Origin: Fidelibacterota bacterium
GTDB taxonomy: Bacteria > Fidelibacterota > Marinisomatia > Marinisomatales > Marinisomataceae
Direction of reading: 5' to 3'
NCBI GenBank assembly: GCA_029253045.1
Contig: JAQXAG010000105.1
Location: 1-34,122, forward strand
DNA: 34,122 nucleotides
In this document: positions 20,741 through 29,733 of the stretch, one piece after another
Position numbering within the stretch: the stretch's first letter is position 1
How the letters are laid out: each line of letters opens with the position of its first letter
Translations under genes and position numbers: made by a program
Notes under the pieces: generated by a model
Seen by the model: only the letters and a program-made list of their open reading frames with translations
What the model was told of the DNA's origin: nothing
Database searches by the model: none

Positions 20741-23700
20741 ATGAGCTTATTAACAACAATATTCGGTACAAAATCTGGGAGAGAAATTAAAAAAATCCAA
20801 CCTTTGGTTAATCAAATTAATGAACTCTATGATACTCTTGAAGGAAAAGATGAATCTTACCTAGCTCAAAGAACAGCTCAGCTACAGAGCGATGTACAAG
20901 AAAAGATTTTTTCTGCAGAAAGCAAAAAATTAAAAGATATTTCTGACAGAAAAGAAATACAAAAAATACGTACTGAAATTGAGAAAGAAGTACTTGATGA
21001 TATTCTAGTAGAAGCATTTGCTTTAGTCAAGCATGCCTCTCGTTTATTATATGGAAAAGAGTGGGTAGCTGTTGGTCAAAAAATTAAATGGGAAATGATT
21101 CCTTATGATGAACAGTTGATTGGAGGGGTTGTCCTTCATCAAGGTAAAATATCTGAGATGAAAACAGGCGAAGGAAAAACTTTAGTTGCAACAATGCCTA
21201 TATATTTAAATGCTTTATCTGGAAGAGGAGTACATGTAATTACCGTTAATGACTACTTGGCTCAGAGAGATTCAGAATGGATGGGTAAGGTTTTTGAAAT
21301 GTTAGGTATGTCTGTTGGACATATTCTAAACTCAATGAATCCAGAGCAAAGGAAAGCTGCATACAATTGTGATATAACTTATGGAACAAATAATGAATTT
21401 GGATTTGACTACTTAAGAGATAACATGACAATTGATGCTGAGTATTTAGTACAAAGACCTCATCATTATGCTATAGTTGATGAAGTAGATAGTGTTCTAG
21501 TAGATGAGGCAAGAACCCCTTTAATTATTTCAGGTCCAGTTGAAACAAAAATTAATCAATCTTATGTAGATTTAAGTTCACCTGTAAAATCTTTAGTTAG
21601 AAAGCAGAAGGAATTAGTTTCTGATTTAGTAGTTCAAGCAGAACAAATTATAAGAATTGATTCACCATCAGATGAGCAGCTTTATGATGCTGGACTTCTT
21701 TTACTTAAAGCAAAAAAAGGTTTACCTAAGGACAGTAAGTTACAGGAATTATTTCAAGAGCAAGGTACTTTAAAGCTAATGAATAGTGTTGAATCAGAAT
21801 TTATTGCAGATAAAAAATTACATGAACTTGACGAGGATTTATATTTTGTAATCGATGAACAGTCTAATAGTGTAGATCTTTCAGATAAAGGTAGAATTGC
21901 GCTATCTCCAGATAATATGGAGGCGTTTACGATTCCAGATTTAGGAGAAATGCTAAGTGATATTGATGAAAAAGATTTATCAGATGATCAAAAAAAGCTA
22001 AATAAAGAAAAAGCGTATCAGTTACATTCGCAGAGAAGTGGAAAGATACATTACCTTAATCAATTGCTTAAGGCTTATACTTTATTTGATAAAGATGTTG
22101 AGTATGTAGTACAAAATGGACAAGTATTAATTGTTGATGAATTTACAGGCAGAGTTTTACCTGGAAGGAGATTTAGTGGAGGTCTTCATCAAGCTTTAGA
22201 AGCAAAAGAAAATGTTAAAATTGAAAAAGAAACTCAAACATTAGCTTCAATTACTATCCAAAATTATTTTAGAATGTATGATAAGTTATCTGGAATGACA
22301 GGTACAGCTGACACAGAAGCAGCAGAATTTGAAAAAATTTATAACTTGGGTGTTACTGTAATTCCAACGCATCGTCCAATTGTTAGAAAAGATTTTAATG
22401 ATGTTATTTATAAATCAATGCATGCTAAATATAAAGCAGTGATAAATGAAGTAGGTAGTTATTTCAAAAAAGGACAACCAGTTTTAATTGGTACTATTTC
22501 AGTAGAAGTCTCAGAATTATTATCAAAAATGTTAAAACAAAAAGGAATACCGCATAATGTTTTAAATGCTAAGCAACATAAAAGTGAAGCTGAAATTGTA
22601 TCGCAAGCAGGCTTAAAAAATGCGATTACTATTGCAACAAATATGGCAGGAAGAGGAACAGATATAAAATTAGGTCCAGGAGTAGAAGAGTTAGGTGGAT
22701 TGCATATCATTGGTACTGCAAGACATGAATCAAGACGTATTGATTTACAATTGAGAGGTCGATCTGGTAGACAGGGAGACAGCGGTTCATCAAGATTTTA
22801 TATTTCATTAGAGGATGATTTGATGCGATTATTCAATATGGACAAACTTGCTTCATATATGGATAGACTAGCAATGGATGAAGATCAAGAATTAAGCGCC
22901 GGTATGTTGAATCGTGGTGTTAGTAATGCTCAAAAGAAAGTTGAAGAAAGAAATTTTGGTATGCGAAAACATCTACTTGAATATGACGATGTTCTAAACC
23001 AACAAAGAGAAATCATTTATGAATTAAGAAATAAGGCATTATTATCAAAATCCATTAAATCTTCGATTGATGAATTTATTGATGACTTTATATATGATTT
23101 ATTAGAGCCGCTTGAAATTAAGGGCATAAAAGATTGGGACTGGGCAGCATTGAACCAAGAATTAAATGCACATCTATTGATAGATATAAATCTTTCTGAA
23201 CTTAAGGAGCTAAAAAGTAAAGAAGAAATAGTTGCTAAAATTTTGGATAAGGCATTACAATATTATAATAAAAAAGAAGAAATTATTCCGGAAGAACTAC
23301 TACGAAAGCTTGAAAAATTTGTTGTTTTAAGAACTATTGATGAAAAATGGCGTAATCATTTGCTAGGAATGGATCAATTAAGAGAAGGAATTGGCCTTAG
23401 AGCATTTGGACAAAAAAATCCTTTAATAGAATACAAAGCAGAAGCTTATAATTTTTTCCAAGATTTAATGGTAAGCTTGCGAGCATCAATTGTACAAAGA
23501 GTTTATCATGCACAAATTAGTGAGAATCCTCGTCCAAAAGAAAATGCTCCCCTTCAAAAAAATATTCAACTTACTCATGCAGATGCTTCAGCTGATACTA
23601 AGTCACAACCTGTTAGTACTCCTGAAAATAATATGGAAGAAAAAATTGGTAGAAATGATAAAATAAAAGTATTATCTCCCTCAGGAGATGAAGTAGAAAT

Positions 23701-23752
23701 CAAGTTTAAAAAATTAGAATCTTATTTATCGAAAGGATATACTCGTGGCTAA
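20741..23752 (+). CDS. secA: Preprotein translocase ATPase SecA
   Basis: 1003 aa; MKTGEGKTLVATMPIYLNAL, YAIVDEVDSVLVDEARTPLIISG, TNMAGRGTDIKLG, LRGRSGRQGDSGSSRFYISLEDDLMRLF. Confidence 0.99.
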   Translation: MSLLTTIFGTKSGREIKKIQPLVNQINELYDTLEGKDESYLAQRTAQLQSDVQEKIFSAESKKLKDISDRKEIQKIRTEIEKEVLDDILVEAFALVKHASRLLYGKEWVAVGQKIKWEMIPYDEQLIGGVVLHQGKISEMKTGEGKTLVATMPIYLNALSGRGVHVITVNDYLAQRDSEWMGKVFEMLGMSVGHILNSMNPEQRKAAYNCDITYGTNNEFGFDYLRDNMTIDAEYLVQRPHHYAIVDEVDSVLVDEARTPLIISGPVETKINQSYVDLSSPVKSLVRKQKELVSDLVVQAEQIIRIDSPSDEQLYDAGLLLLKAKKGLPKDSKLQELFQEQGTLKLMNSVESEFIADKKLHELDEDLYFVIDEQSNSVDLSDKGRIALSPDNMEAFTIPDLGEMLSDIDEKDLSDDQKKLNKEKAYQLHSQRSGKIHYLNQLLKAYTLFDKDVEYVVQNGQVLIVDEFTGRVLPGRRFSGGLHQALEAKENVKIEKETQTLASITIQNYFRMYDKLSGMTGTADTEAAEFEKIYNLGVTVIPTHRPIVRKDFNDVIYKSMHAKYKAVINEVGSYFKKGQPVLIGTISVEVSELLSKMLKQKGIPHNVLNAKQHKSEAEIVSQAGLKNAITIATNMAGRGTDIKLGPGVEELGGLHIIGTARHESRRIDLQLRGRSGRQGDSGSSRFYISLEDDLMRLFNMDKLASYMDRLAMDEDQELSAGMLNRGVSNAQKKVEERNFGMRKHLLEYDDVLNQQREIIYELRNKALLSKSIKSSIDEFIDDFIYDLLEPLEIKGIKDWDWAALNQELNAHLLIDINLSELKELKSKEEIVAKILDKALQYYNKKEEIIPEELLRKLEKFVVLRTIDEKWRNHLLGMDQLREGIGLRAFGQKNPLIEYKAEAYNFFQDLMVSLRASIVQRVYHAQISENPRPKENAPLQKNIQLTHADASADTKSQPVSTPENNMEEKIGRNDKIKVLSPSGDEVEIKFKKLESYLSKGYTRG

Positions 23753-24920
23753 TAAAAAAAATAAATTACATTTTTCAACTAAATCTATTCATGTTGGAAA
23801 TAAAATCGATGAAACAGGAGCAGCTGTAACTCCAATTCATTTTACATCTACTTTTAGGCAGCCTACTTTTGCTAGTACATCAAAATATGTTTATTCTCGA
23901 GTTGGAAGTCCAACGTTAGCTGCCTTAGAAGAAAATTTAGCTATGTTAGAGAATGCTAAGTATGCTTACGCATTTTCTTCTGGTATGGCAGCAATGACTG
24001 CGATTTTCATGATGTTTAAGCCAGGAGACCATGTATTGATATCACGAAATGTATATGGAGGTGTTTTTAGATTAGTAACAAAAGTGCTGAATGATAATAA
24101 AGTAGATTTTGAATTTATTGATACAACAAACTTAGATACGATTGCCAAAGCAATAACAGAAAATACAAAGTTGATTCACCTTGAAACTCCAAGCAATCCT
24201 TTATTAGAGTTAGCTGATATTAAAAAAGTTTCAGAATTAGCAAACAAAAATAATATTTTAGTGAGTGTCGATAATACTTTTATGGGTTCTTATGGACAAA
24301 GACCATTAGACCTGGGTGCTGATATTGTAATGCATAGCACTACAAAATTTCTCAGTGGACATTCTGATGTTCTAAGCGGTGCATTAATGGTAAATGATGA
24401 TTCAGCATCAGAGAAAATAACCTTAATTCAAAATACTGGAGGCGCTCTTCCTAGTCCGTTTGATGCATGGCTACTTTTAAGATCAGTAAAGACGTTATCT
24501 GTTAGAGTAGAAAAGCAATTTGACAATGCTGGTAAAATTGCTAAATGGCTGGATAGCAACTCTCTAGTTACGCGCGTGATTTATCCGGGATTAAAATCTC
24601 ATAAACAGTTTGATTTAGCAACAAAACAACATTCATGCCCAGATGGTAAACCTGTATATGGAAGTATGATTTCTTTTGAGCTCGATCAATCAATCAATCT
24701 TGATAGTTTTGCAAAAAAATTAAGTATTATCACTTTGGCTGAAAGTTTAGGAGGGGTTAAAAGCTTAATATCTTGTCCTTATTCTATGACTCATGCATCA
24801 GTACCACATGATGAAAAAGCTGAGTTGGGAATCACGCCTAATTTATTAAGGTTTTCTGTTGGTATTGAGCACGCAGATGATTTAATTTCAGAACTTGAAT
24901 TTGCAATGAATCATAATTAA
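23745..24920 (+). CDS. Trans-sulfuration family PLP-dependent enzyme (cystathionine gamma-synthase/lyase or methionine gamma-lyase-like)
   Basis: 391 aa, GTG start overlapping secA by 8 nt; YVYSRVGSPTLAALEENLAMLE, SVDNTFMGSYGQRPLDLGADIVMHSTTKFLSGHSDVLSGAL (PLP Lys). Substrate not decidable from sequence reading. Confidence 0.93.
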   Translation: MANKKNKLHFSTKSIHVGNKIDETGAAVTPIHFTSTFRQPTFASTSKYVYSRVGSPTLAALEENLAMLENAKYAYAFSSGMAAMTAIFMMFKPGDHVLISRNVYGGVFRLVTKVLNDNKVDFEFIDTTNLDTIAKAITENTKLIHLETPSNPLLELADIKKVSELANKNNILVSVDNTFMGSYGQRPLDLGADIVMHSTTKFLSGHSDVLSGALMVNDDSASEKITLIQNTGGALPSPFDAWLLLRSVKTLSVRVEKQFDNAGKIAKWLDSNSLVTRVIYPGLKSHKQFDLATKQHSCPDGKPVYGSMISFELDQSINLDSFAKKLSIITLAESLGGVKSLISCPYSMTHASVPHDEKAELGITPNLLRFSVGIEHADDLISELEFAMNHN

Positions 24921-24945
24921 CGCTTTTTTTAGTTAATTCTTTTTA
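24915..24945 (+). terminator. Weak terminator-like hairpin after the PLP enzyme gene
   Basis: AATTAAC-(10 nt)-GTTAATT followed by CTTTTTAT; short AT-rich stem. Confidence 0.3.
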
Positions 24946-24960
24946 TATTGTTAAAAATAT

Positions 24961-25042
24961 GCCGTGGTGGCGGAATTGGTAGACGCGCTGGTCTTAGGAA
25001 CCAGTATCGTAAGATGTGAAGGTTCGAGTCCTTTCCACGGTA
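24961..25042 (+). tRNA. tRNA-Leu (anticodon TAG)
   Basis: GCCGTGGTGGCGGAATTGGTAGACGCGCTGGTCTTAGGAACCAGTATCGTAAGATGTGAAGGTTCGAGTCCTTTCCACGGTA: acceptor GCCGTGG/CCACGGT, anticodon arm CTGGT-CTTAGGA-ACCAG, variable arm, T-arm GGTTCGAGTCC; class II leucine type, no CCA encoded. Confidence 0.98.
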
Positions 25043-25045
25043 CTT

Positions 25046-26836
25046 ATGGAAATTATATTCCTAGGTGTAATAATTCTGACAGCATTAGTACTTTTTATTT
25101 CAGAGTTATTTCCAATAGATGTGACAGCTCTACTAGTTCTTGGGTTGTTATTAGTCCTCGGACTGGTCAGTCCAGCTGAGAGTCTTGCGGGATTTTCTAA
25201 CCCTGCAGTCATGACAATTGCTTGTCTTTTTGTGATGAGTTATGCATTACAAAAATCTCATATTTTAGAATATGTGATTATCAGCGTTAATAAATTAATT
25301 GATAAATCCAGAGTTGTAGGAATGATTGCTTATTTATTTTGTATTGGTATTGCTTCTGCCGTAGTAAACAATACAGCAATAGTAGCAATATTCATGCCAG
25401 TTACTATTCGATTAGCAGATAAATATAAGATCAGTCCTTCTAAGGTTTTGATCCCATTAAGCTATGCTGCTATTTTAGGTGGAACATTAACACTCGTAGG
25501 AACCTCTACTAACTTAATTGTTAATTCTATACTAGTAGATACTTCTGGAGGTGCGGTATCTCTTGGAATGCTAGAGTTTGCCAAATTTGGAATAATAAAA
25601 TTTGTAATAGGGTTGGTGTATATATTTACAATTGGATATAAGCTTCTTCCTACGAGGGTAGCAAAATCTTCAAGTATTGAAGACTATAGTCTGGATGGAT
25701 ATTTAACAGAGTTTAGAGTCAATGAAAATTCTCCTTTATGTGGTAAAACATTATTAGATAGGAAAATTAATGAAAACTATGATGTGATCGTTTTAGATGT
25801 TATCAGGGATGGTGAAATTATTACTTCCAATCTAAGAGGCTTAGCATTGCAGAAAGACGATGTTTTATTTGTCAAAGGCTCTTTTGATAATTTTCAGCGC
25901 TTGAAAGAAATTGAAAACCTTGCTCTTCTTACAGATGAAAAGCTTACTCAGGAAGAATTGGAGCAAGAGAATCATATATTAGCAGAATGTCTAGTAACTG
26001 ATAATTCAGAATTAATAGGCCAAACGCTTCAAGATGCGAATTTCAGAAGAACTTTTGGTAGTTTTGTGTTAGCAATTCGTAGAGAAGGTGAAGTCATAAG
26101 AAGAAAATTAGCACATTTTATATTAAAACCATTTGATACCTTATTAGTATATGGACCTAAAGATCGAATTAGTCAACTTGCTTCTAAAGAAGGATTTATT
26201 GTACTTGGTAAGGCAGATGCTAATCTTGATAGTCATCCATTATGGTGGCTAAGTATTGTTACAATCTTATGCGCTGTAGGTTTAGCTATTTTTAAAATAG
26301 TTCCAATCGTAGTAGGAGTTATCCTCGGAGTAATTACTCTACTATTAGCTAGAGTTATTACGCCTAATGAAGCTTATTCATCAATTCATTGGCAGGTAAT
26401 TGTTGTCATTGCGGCTTTTCTACCTATGGGAGTTGCCATTCAACGAACAGGACTAGATGTGATAATTGGTAATGGAATAGGTAGTATTGTAAATTTATTT
26501 CCCGAACATCTTATTCCATATTTTTTATTAGCAATAATTTATTTAATCACTATGATTTTAACAGAAATTGCATCTAATGCAGCAACCGCAATTATTATGA
26601 CGCCGATAACTCTAACATTAGCGGCAAGTTTTGGGTTTGATCCAAAACCATTTATTTTTGCAGTATGTTATGCAGCATCAGCATCATTTATTACTCCAGT
26701 TGGTTATCAAACCAATTTGATGGTATATGGTCCTGGTGGATACAGATACTCTGACTACATAAAAGTAGGATTGCCTCTAGGAATTATTCTATGGATTGTT
26801 TCAGTAATAGTTATACCAATGATCTGGCCCTTTTAA
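25046..26836 (+). CDS. SLC13 family permease with two central TrkA-C (RCK_C) domains
   Basis: The ORF track starts at 25016 inside the tRNA; the first ATG outside the tRNA is 25046 (MEIIFLGVIILTALVLF). FSNPAVMTIACLFVMSYAL, GGTLTLVGTSTNLIVNSILV, two repeats (ENSPLCGKTLLDRKI.. and DNSELIGQTLQDANFRRTFG..), C-terminal GYQTNLMVYGPGGYRYSDYIKVG. Confidence 0.93.
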   Translation: MEIIFLGVIILTALVLFISELFPIDVTALLVLGLLLVLGLVSPAESLAGFSNPAVMTIACLFVMSYALQKSHILEYVIISVNKLIDKSRVVGMIAYLFCIGIASAVVNNTAIVAIFMPVTIRLADKYKISPSKVLIPLSYAAILGGTLTLVGTSTNLIVNSILVDTSGGAVSLGMLEFAKFGIIKFVIGLVYIFTIGYKLLPTRVAKSSSIEDYSLDGYLTEFRVNENSPLCGKTLLDRKINENYDVIVLDVIRDGEIITSNLRGLALQKDDVLFVKGSFDNFQRLKEIENLALLTDEKLTQEELEQENHILAECLVTDNSELIGQTLQDANFRRTFGSFVLAIRREGEVIRRKLAHFILKPFDTLLVYGPKDRISQLASKEGFIVLGKADANLDSHPLWWLSIVTILCAVGLAIFKIVPIVVGVILGVITLLLARVITPNEAYSSIHWQVIVVIAAFLPMGVAIQRTGLDVIIGNGIGSIVNLFPEHLIPYFLLAIIYLITMILTEIASNAATAIIMTPITLTLAASFGFDPKPFIFAVCYAASASFITPVGYQTNLMVYGPGGYRYSDYIKVGLPLGIILWIVSVIVIPMIWPF

Positions 26837-27087
26837 TGTTTAAAGATTTAGAAAGCTGGGATTATAAGAATAAAGCTATTTCAAAAACTTTTGAATTCTC
26901 ATCATACTTGTCTGGTGTAAATTTTCTTAACAAGGTAGCATCATCAGCTGAAGAACTAGATCATCATCCTGACATCACCTTAACGTGGTGTAAGGTGTAT
27001 ATTTTGCTTACGACACATGATAAAGGCGATGTAACAGAAAAAGATATAGAATTAGCCAAGCTATGTGATAAGCATTATAAGGACTAG
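26836..27087 (+). CDS. 4a-hydroxytetrahydrobiopterin dehydratase (pterin-4a-carbinolamine dehydratase)
   Basis: The ORF track starts at 26791; likely start is ATG 26836 (TAATG overlap with the permease stop). SYLSGVNFLNKVASSAEELDHHPDITLTWCKVYILLTTHDKGDVTEKDIELA matches the PCD family (ExxxHHPD...V.L.TH...G.T..D..LA). Confidence 0.92.
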   Translation: MFKDLESWDYKNKAISKTFEFSSYLSGVNFLNKVASSAEELDHHPDITLTWCKVYILLTTHDKGDVTEKDIELAKLCDKHYKD

Positions 27088-27089
27088 TA

Positions 27090-27920
27090 TTGAGATATTT
27101 AGTTTTAGTATCAATACTTTGGTCTTTCTCATTTGGCATTATTAAGTATGGATTATCAGAATTAGATCCCTTTTTTATTAGCTACGCTAGAAATTTAATT
27201 GCTCTAGTTTTTTTTACCTCAATTTCAATCTATCAATTTAAAAAATTTCAGTGGGATATTAAGTTAGTCTTTATAGGAGCAATTCAATTCGGATTGATGT
27301 ATGTCTTCTATATACAATCATATCAATATCTACCGGCATATCTCATTGCCACCTTTACAATCACAACACCTATTTTTATATCAATTGCTGATAAATACTT
27401 TTTTAAAAATCTTATCACTTTAAAAGATGCTTTAGCTATTTTTTTAGTAATAATAGCTTCTTACCTTATGAGATATAATGTTACAAATCCTGTAGAATAC
27501 TGGTATGGATTTCTATTAATTCAATGTGCTAATTTTGTATTTGCTTGGGGTCAAGTATGGTTTAAGCAATGGAATAGCGAACATCCCAACACTGATATCA
27601 TCAGTAATTTCTCTCAACTATTTCTTGGCGCTACTATAGTTACCTCTTCGGTTTACTTATCGGTATCAGGTAGTATAATTGAGTTAACAGATACCAACTT
27701 ACTTGCTTTACTTTTTTTAGGACTATTTTCTACCGGAATCGGTTTTTTACTATGGAATATTGGTGCAACTAAAGTGAATTCATATAGGCTTGCTGTATCA
27801 AATAACTTAGTAATACCAATTGCGATTATAAATTCAGTATTAATTTTTGGAGAATCAATTAGTCTGTTATTATTCTTACCAGGAATAATTCTATTTTATA
27901 TAGCTTATAGAATTACTTAG
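27090..27920 (+). CDS. EamA/DMT family transporter
   Basis: 276 aa; ILWSFSFGIIKYGLSELDPFFISYARNLIAL and C-terminal LVIPIAIINSVLIFGESISLLLFLPGIILFYIAY; TTG start. Confidence 0.88.
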   Translation: MRYLVLVSILWSFSFGIIKYGLSELDPFFISYARNLIALVFFTSISIYQFKKFQWDIKLVFIGAIQFGLMYVFYIQSYQYLPAYLIATFTITTPIFISIADKYFFKNLITLKDALAIFLVIIASYLMRYNVTNPVEYWYGFLLIQCANFVFAWGQVWFKQWNSEHPNTDIISNFSQLFLGATIVTSSVYLSVSGSIIELTDTNLLALLFLGLFSTGIGFLLWNIGATKVNSYRLAVSNNLVIPIAIINSVLIFGESISLLLFLPGIILFYIAYRIT

Positions 27921-28659
27921 TTTTTTTATGCATTTTTCTTGCAGCATTCGCCATAAAAATATCAAGTATCCCTTTAAATGCAATCACAATACGCCATTGC
28001 CATGGGAAAATGAACATTTTTTTCTTTTTATGTAATGCATTTACAATTTTCTTTGCCGCAATATCTGTTTTGATTATAAATGGAGTCCATTCTACTGGAT
28101 CTGTCATCTCACTCTCCACAAAACCTGGACAAATTAGTGTTACATCTATTGTTGTTGGCAACGTTTTTCTCCAACTTTCACTCAAAGCTCTTACTGCAAA
28201 TTTAGAGGCAGCATATGCTCCACCACCAGCCCATGCTATGTGACTAGCTACTGATCCTACTAAGGCAATATGCCCATCGTCTTGTTTTAGCATTACTGGA
28301 ATAAAGGGGAGGATTGTATTTTGAACTCCAATAACATTAACCTTTATTACTTCGTTAATTAAGGTTGGATCTCCTTTGTGAAGTGCATCGAGGTCTCCAA
28401 GACCCGCATTTGCAATCACTAAGTCAATTTTTGTAATTTTGGATAAGAAGTCATCTATTGATTCTTTTGTGGAATGCTGATCTGTAACATCCACTGAGTA
28501 GATAGTAACTTCTGCACCCATTTCGCGACATTTAGTAGCAATATCTTCTAATTTTTCTTTTCTTCTGGCACACAATGCTAGATGATTACCTTTTTTAGCA
28601 TATTCATAGGAGACATACTCTCCAATTCCACTACTTGCACCTGTTATATAAATATTCAT
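27913..28659 (-). CDS. Short-chain dehydrogenase/reductase (SDR)
   Basis: 248 aa; ITGASSGIGEYV, NAGLGD, YAASKFAVRALSESWR; convergent with and overlapping the upstream transporter by 8 nt. Confidence 0.94.
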   Translation of the reverse strand: MNIYITGASSGIGEYVSYEYAKKGNHLALCARRKEKLEDIATKCREMGAEVTIYSVDVTDQHSTKESIDDFLSKITKIDLVIANAGLGDLDALHKGDPTLINEVIKVNVIGVQNTILPFIPVMLKQDDGHIALVGSVASHIAWAGGGAYAASKFAVRALSESWRKTLPTTIDVTLICPGFVESEMTDPVEWTPFIIKTDIAAKKIVNALHKKKKMFIFPWQWRIVIAFKGILDIFMANAARKMHKKTK

Positions 28660-28721
28660 TGAGATGATTCTACAAATTTATCAGTCATAATTCCACCAAA
28701 ACTAATTATATTCATTCATAT

Positions 28722-29693
28722 ATGGATAAAAGTAAAATAAATGGATTAGCTCAAGCAATTCTTGAAAACGAATCGCGTCAACTGAATAACGTTGCAAAAC
28801 AAATTGATGATGATATTATCAAGGCTTCAGAACTTATTATAGACAACAAAGGTAAGTTGGTGATATGTGGATTAGGAAAATCAGGATTAATTGGACAAAA
28901 GATTGTGGCAACTCTTTGTAGTACAGGAACCAAAAGTGTATTTGTTCATGCAGCAGAAGCGCTACATGGAGATTTAGGTATTTATAATCCAGGTGATCCA
29001 ACACTCCTTATATCAAAGAGTGGAAATACTGAAGAATTAGTGCGATTAATTCCAATTTTACGCGAATTCCAGTCACCATTAATTGCTTTAGTAGGTAATA
29101 TGGATTCTTATATGGCAAAAAATGCAGATATTGTTCTCAATGGAACAATTGAGAGTGAGGTTGATCCTCTTGGAATTGTGCCTACAACAAGCGCATTAGC
29201 TGCCTTAGCTATAGGAGACGCTCTAGCTTCTGTCTTAATGGTTAGGAGAGGATTTAATGCAGAAGACTTTGCACGATATCACCCTGGAGGAGAATTAGGT
29301 AAACAACTAGGACTAACAGTAAATCATTTAATTCATCCTTTAGAAGATATAGCTATTATTAATGAAGATACTTCTTTAGAAGATATCGCATCTGCAATGA
29401 CCGAAAAACCTTTAGGTGCAGCATTAATTGTAGAAAATAAAAAACTTAAAGCTATAGTGACAGAAGGGGACTTAAGAAAAGCGATTGCATCCGATAAGAC
29501 TTTATCAGATTCAATGGGAGAATTGATTAATAATAATCCTATATCTGTTTCTCATGGCTTATCCATTCACGATGCTATGAAATTAATGGAGGATCGCGAT
29601 TCGCAGATTTCTGTTTTACCGGTAGTTAATGAGTCTAAAGAATGTCTAGGCTTAATTAGATTACATGATTTATATCAAACTAAATTAGTTTAA
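28722..29693 (+). CDS. kdsD: KpsF/GutQ family sugar-phosphate isomerase (arabinose-5-phosphate isomerase), SIS + tandem CBS
   Basis: 323 aa; VICGLGKSGLIGQKIVATLCSTGTKSVFVHAAEALHGDLG, GVVPTTSALAALAIGDALA-like (GIVPTTSALAALAIGDALASVLM), FARYHPGGELGKQL, then two CBS motifs. Confidence 0.93.
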   Translation: MDKSKINGLAQAILENESRQLNNVAKQIDDDIIKASELIIDNKGKLVICGLGKSGLIGQKIVATLCSTGTKSVFVHAAEALHGDLGIYNPGDPTLLISKSGNTEELVRLIPILREFQSPLIALVGNMDSYMAKNADIVLNGTIESEVDPLGIVPTTSALAALAIGDALASVLMVRRGFNAEDFARYHPGGELGKQLGLTVNHLIHPLEDIAIINEDTSLEDIASAMTEKPLGAALIVENKKLKAIVTEGDLRKAIASDKTLSDSMGELINNNPISVSHGLSIHDAMKLMEDRDSQISVLPVVNESKECLGLIRLHDLYQTKLV

Positions 29694-29733
29694 TATCACT
29701 TCGAATCCTTTAATTATGATTTTCCTCTAATAG

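Noticed and set aside
24964-25212. Track ORFs overlapping tRNA-Leu (24964-25179 + and 24994-25212 -)
   Set aside because: They read through the tRNA cloverleaf and the permease gene; MVAELVDALVLGTSIVRCEGSSPFHGT is a well-known spurious translation of tRNA-Leu.
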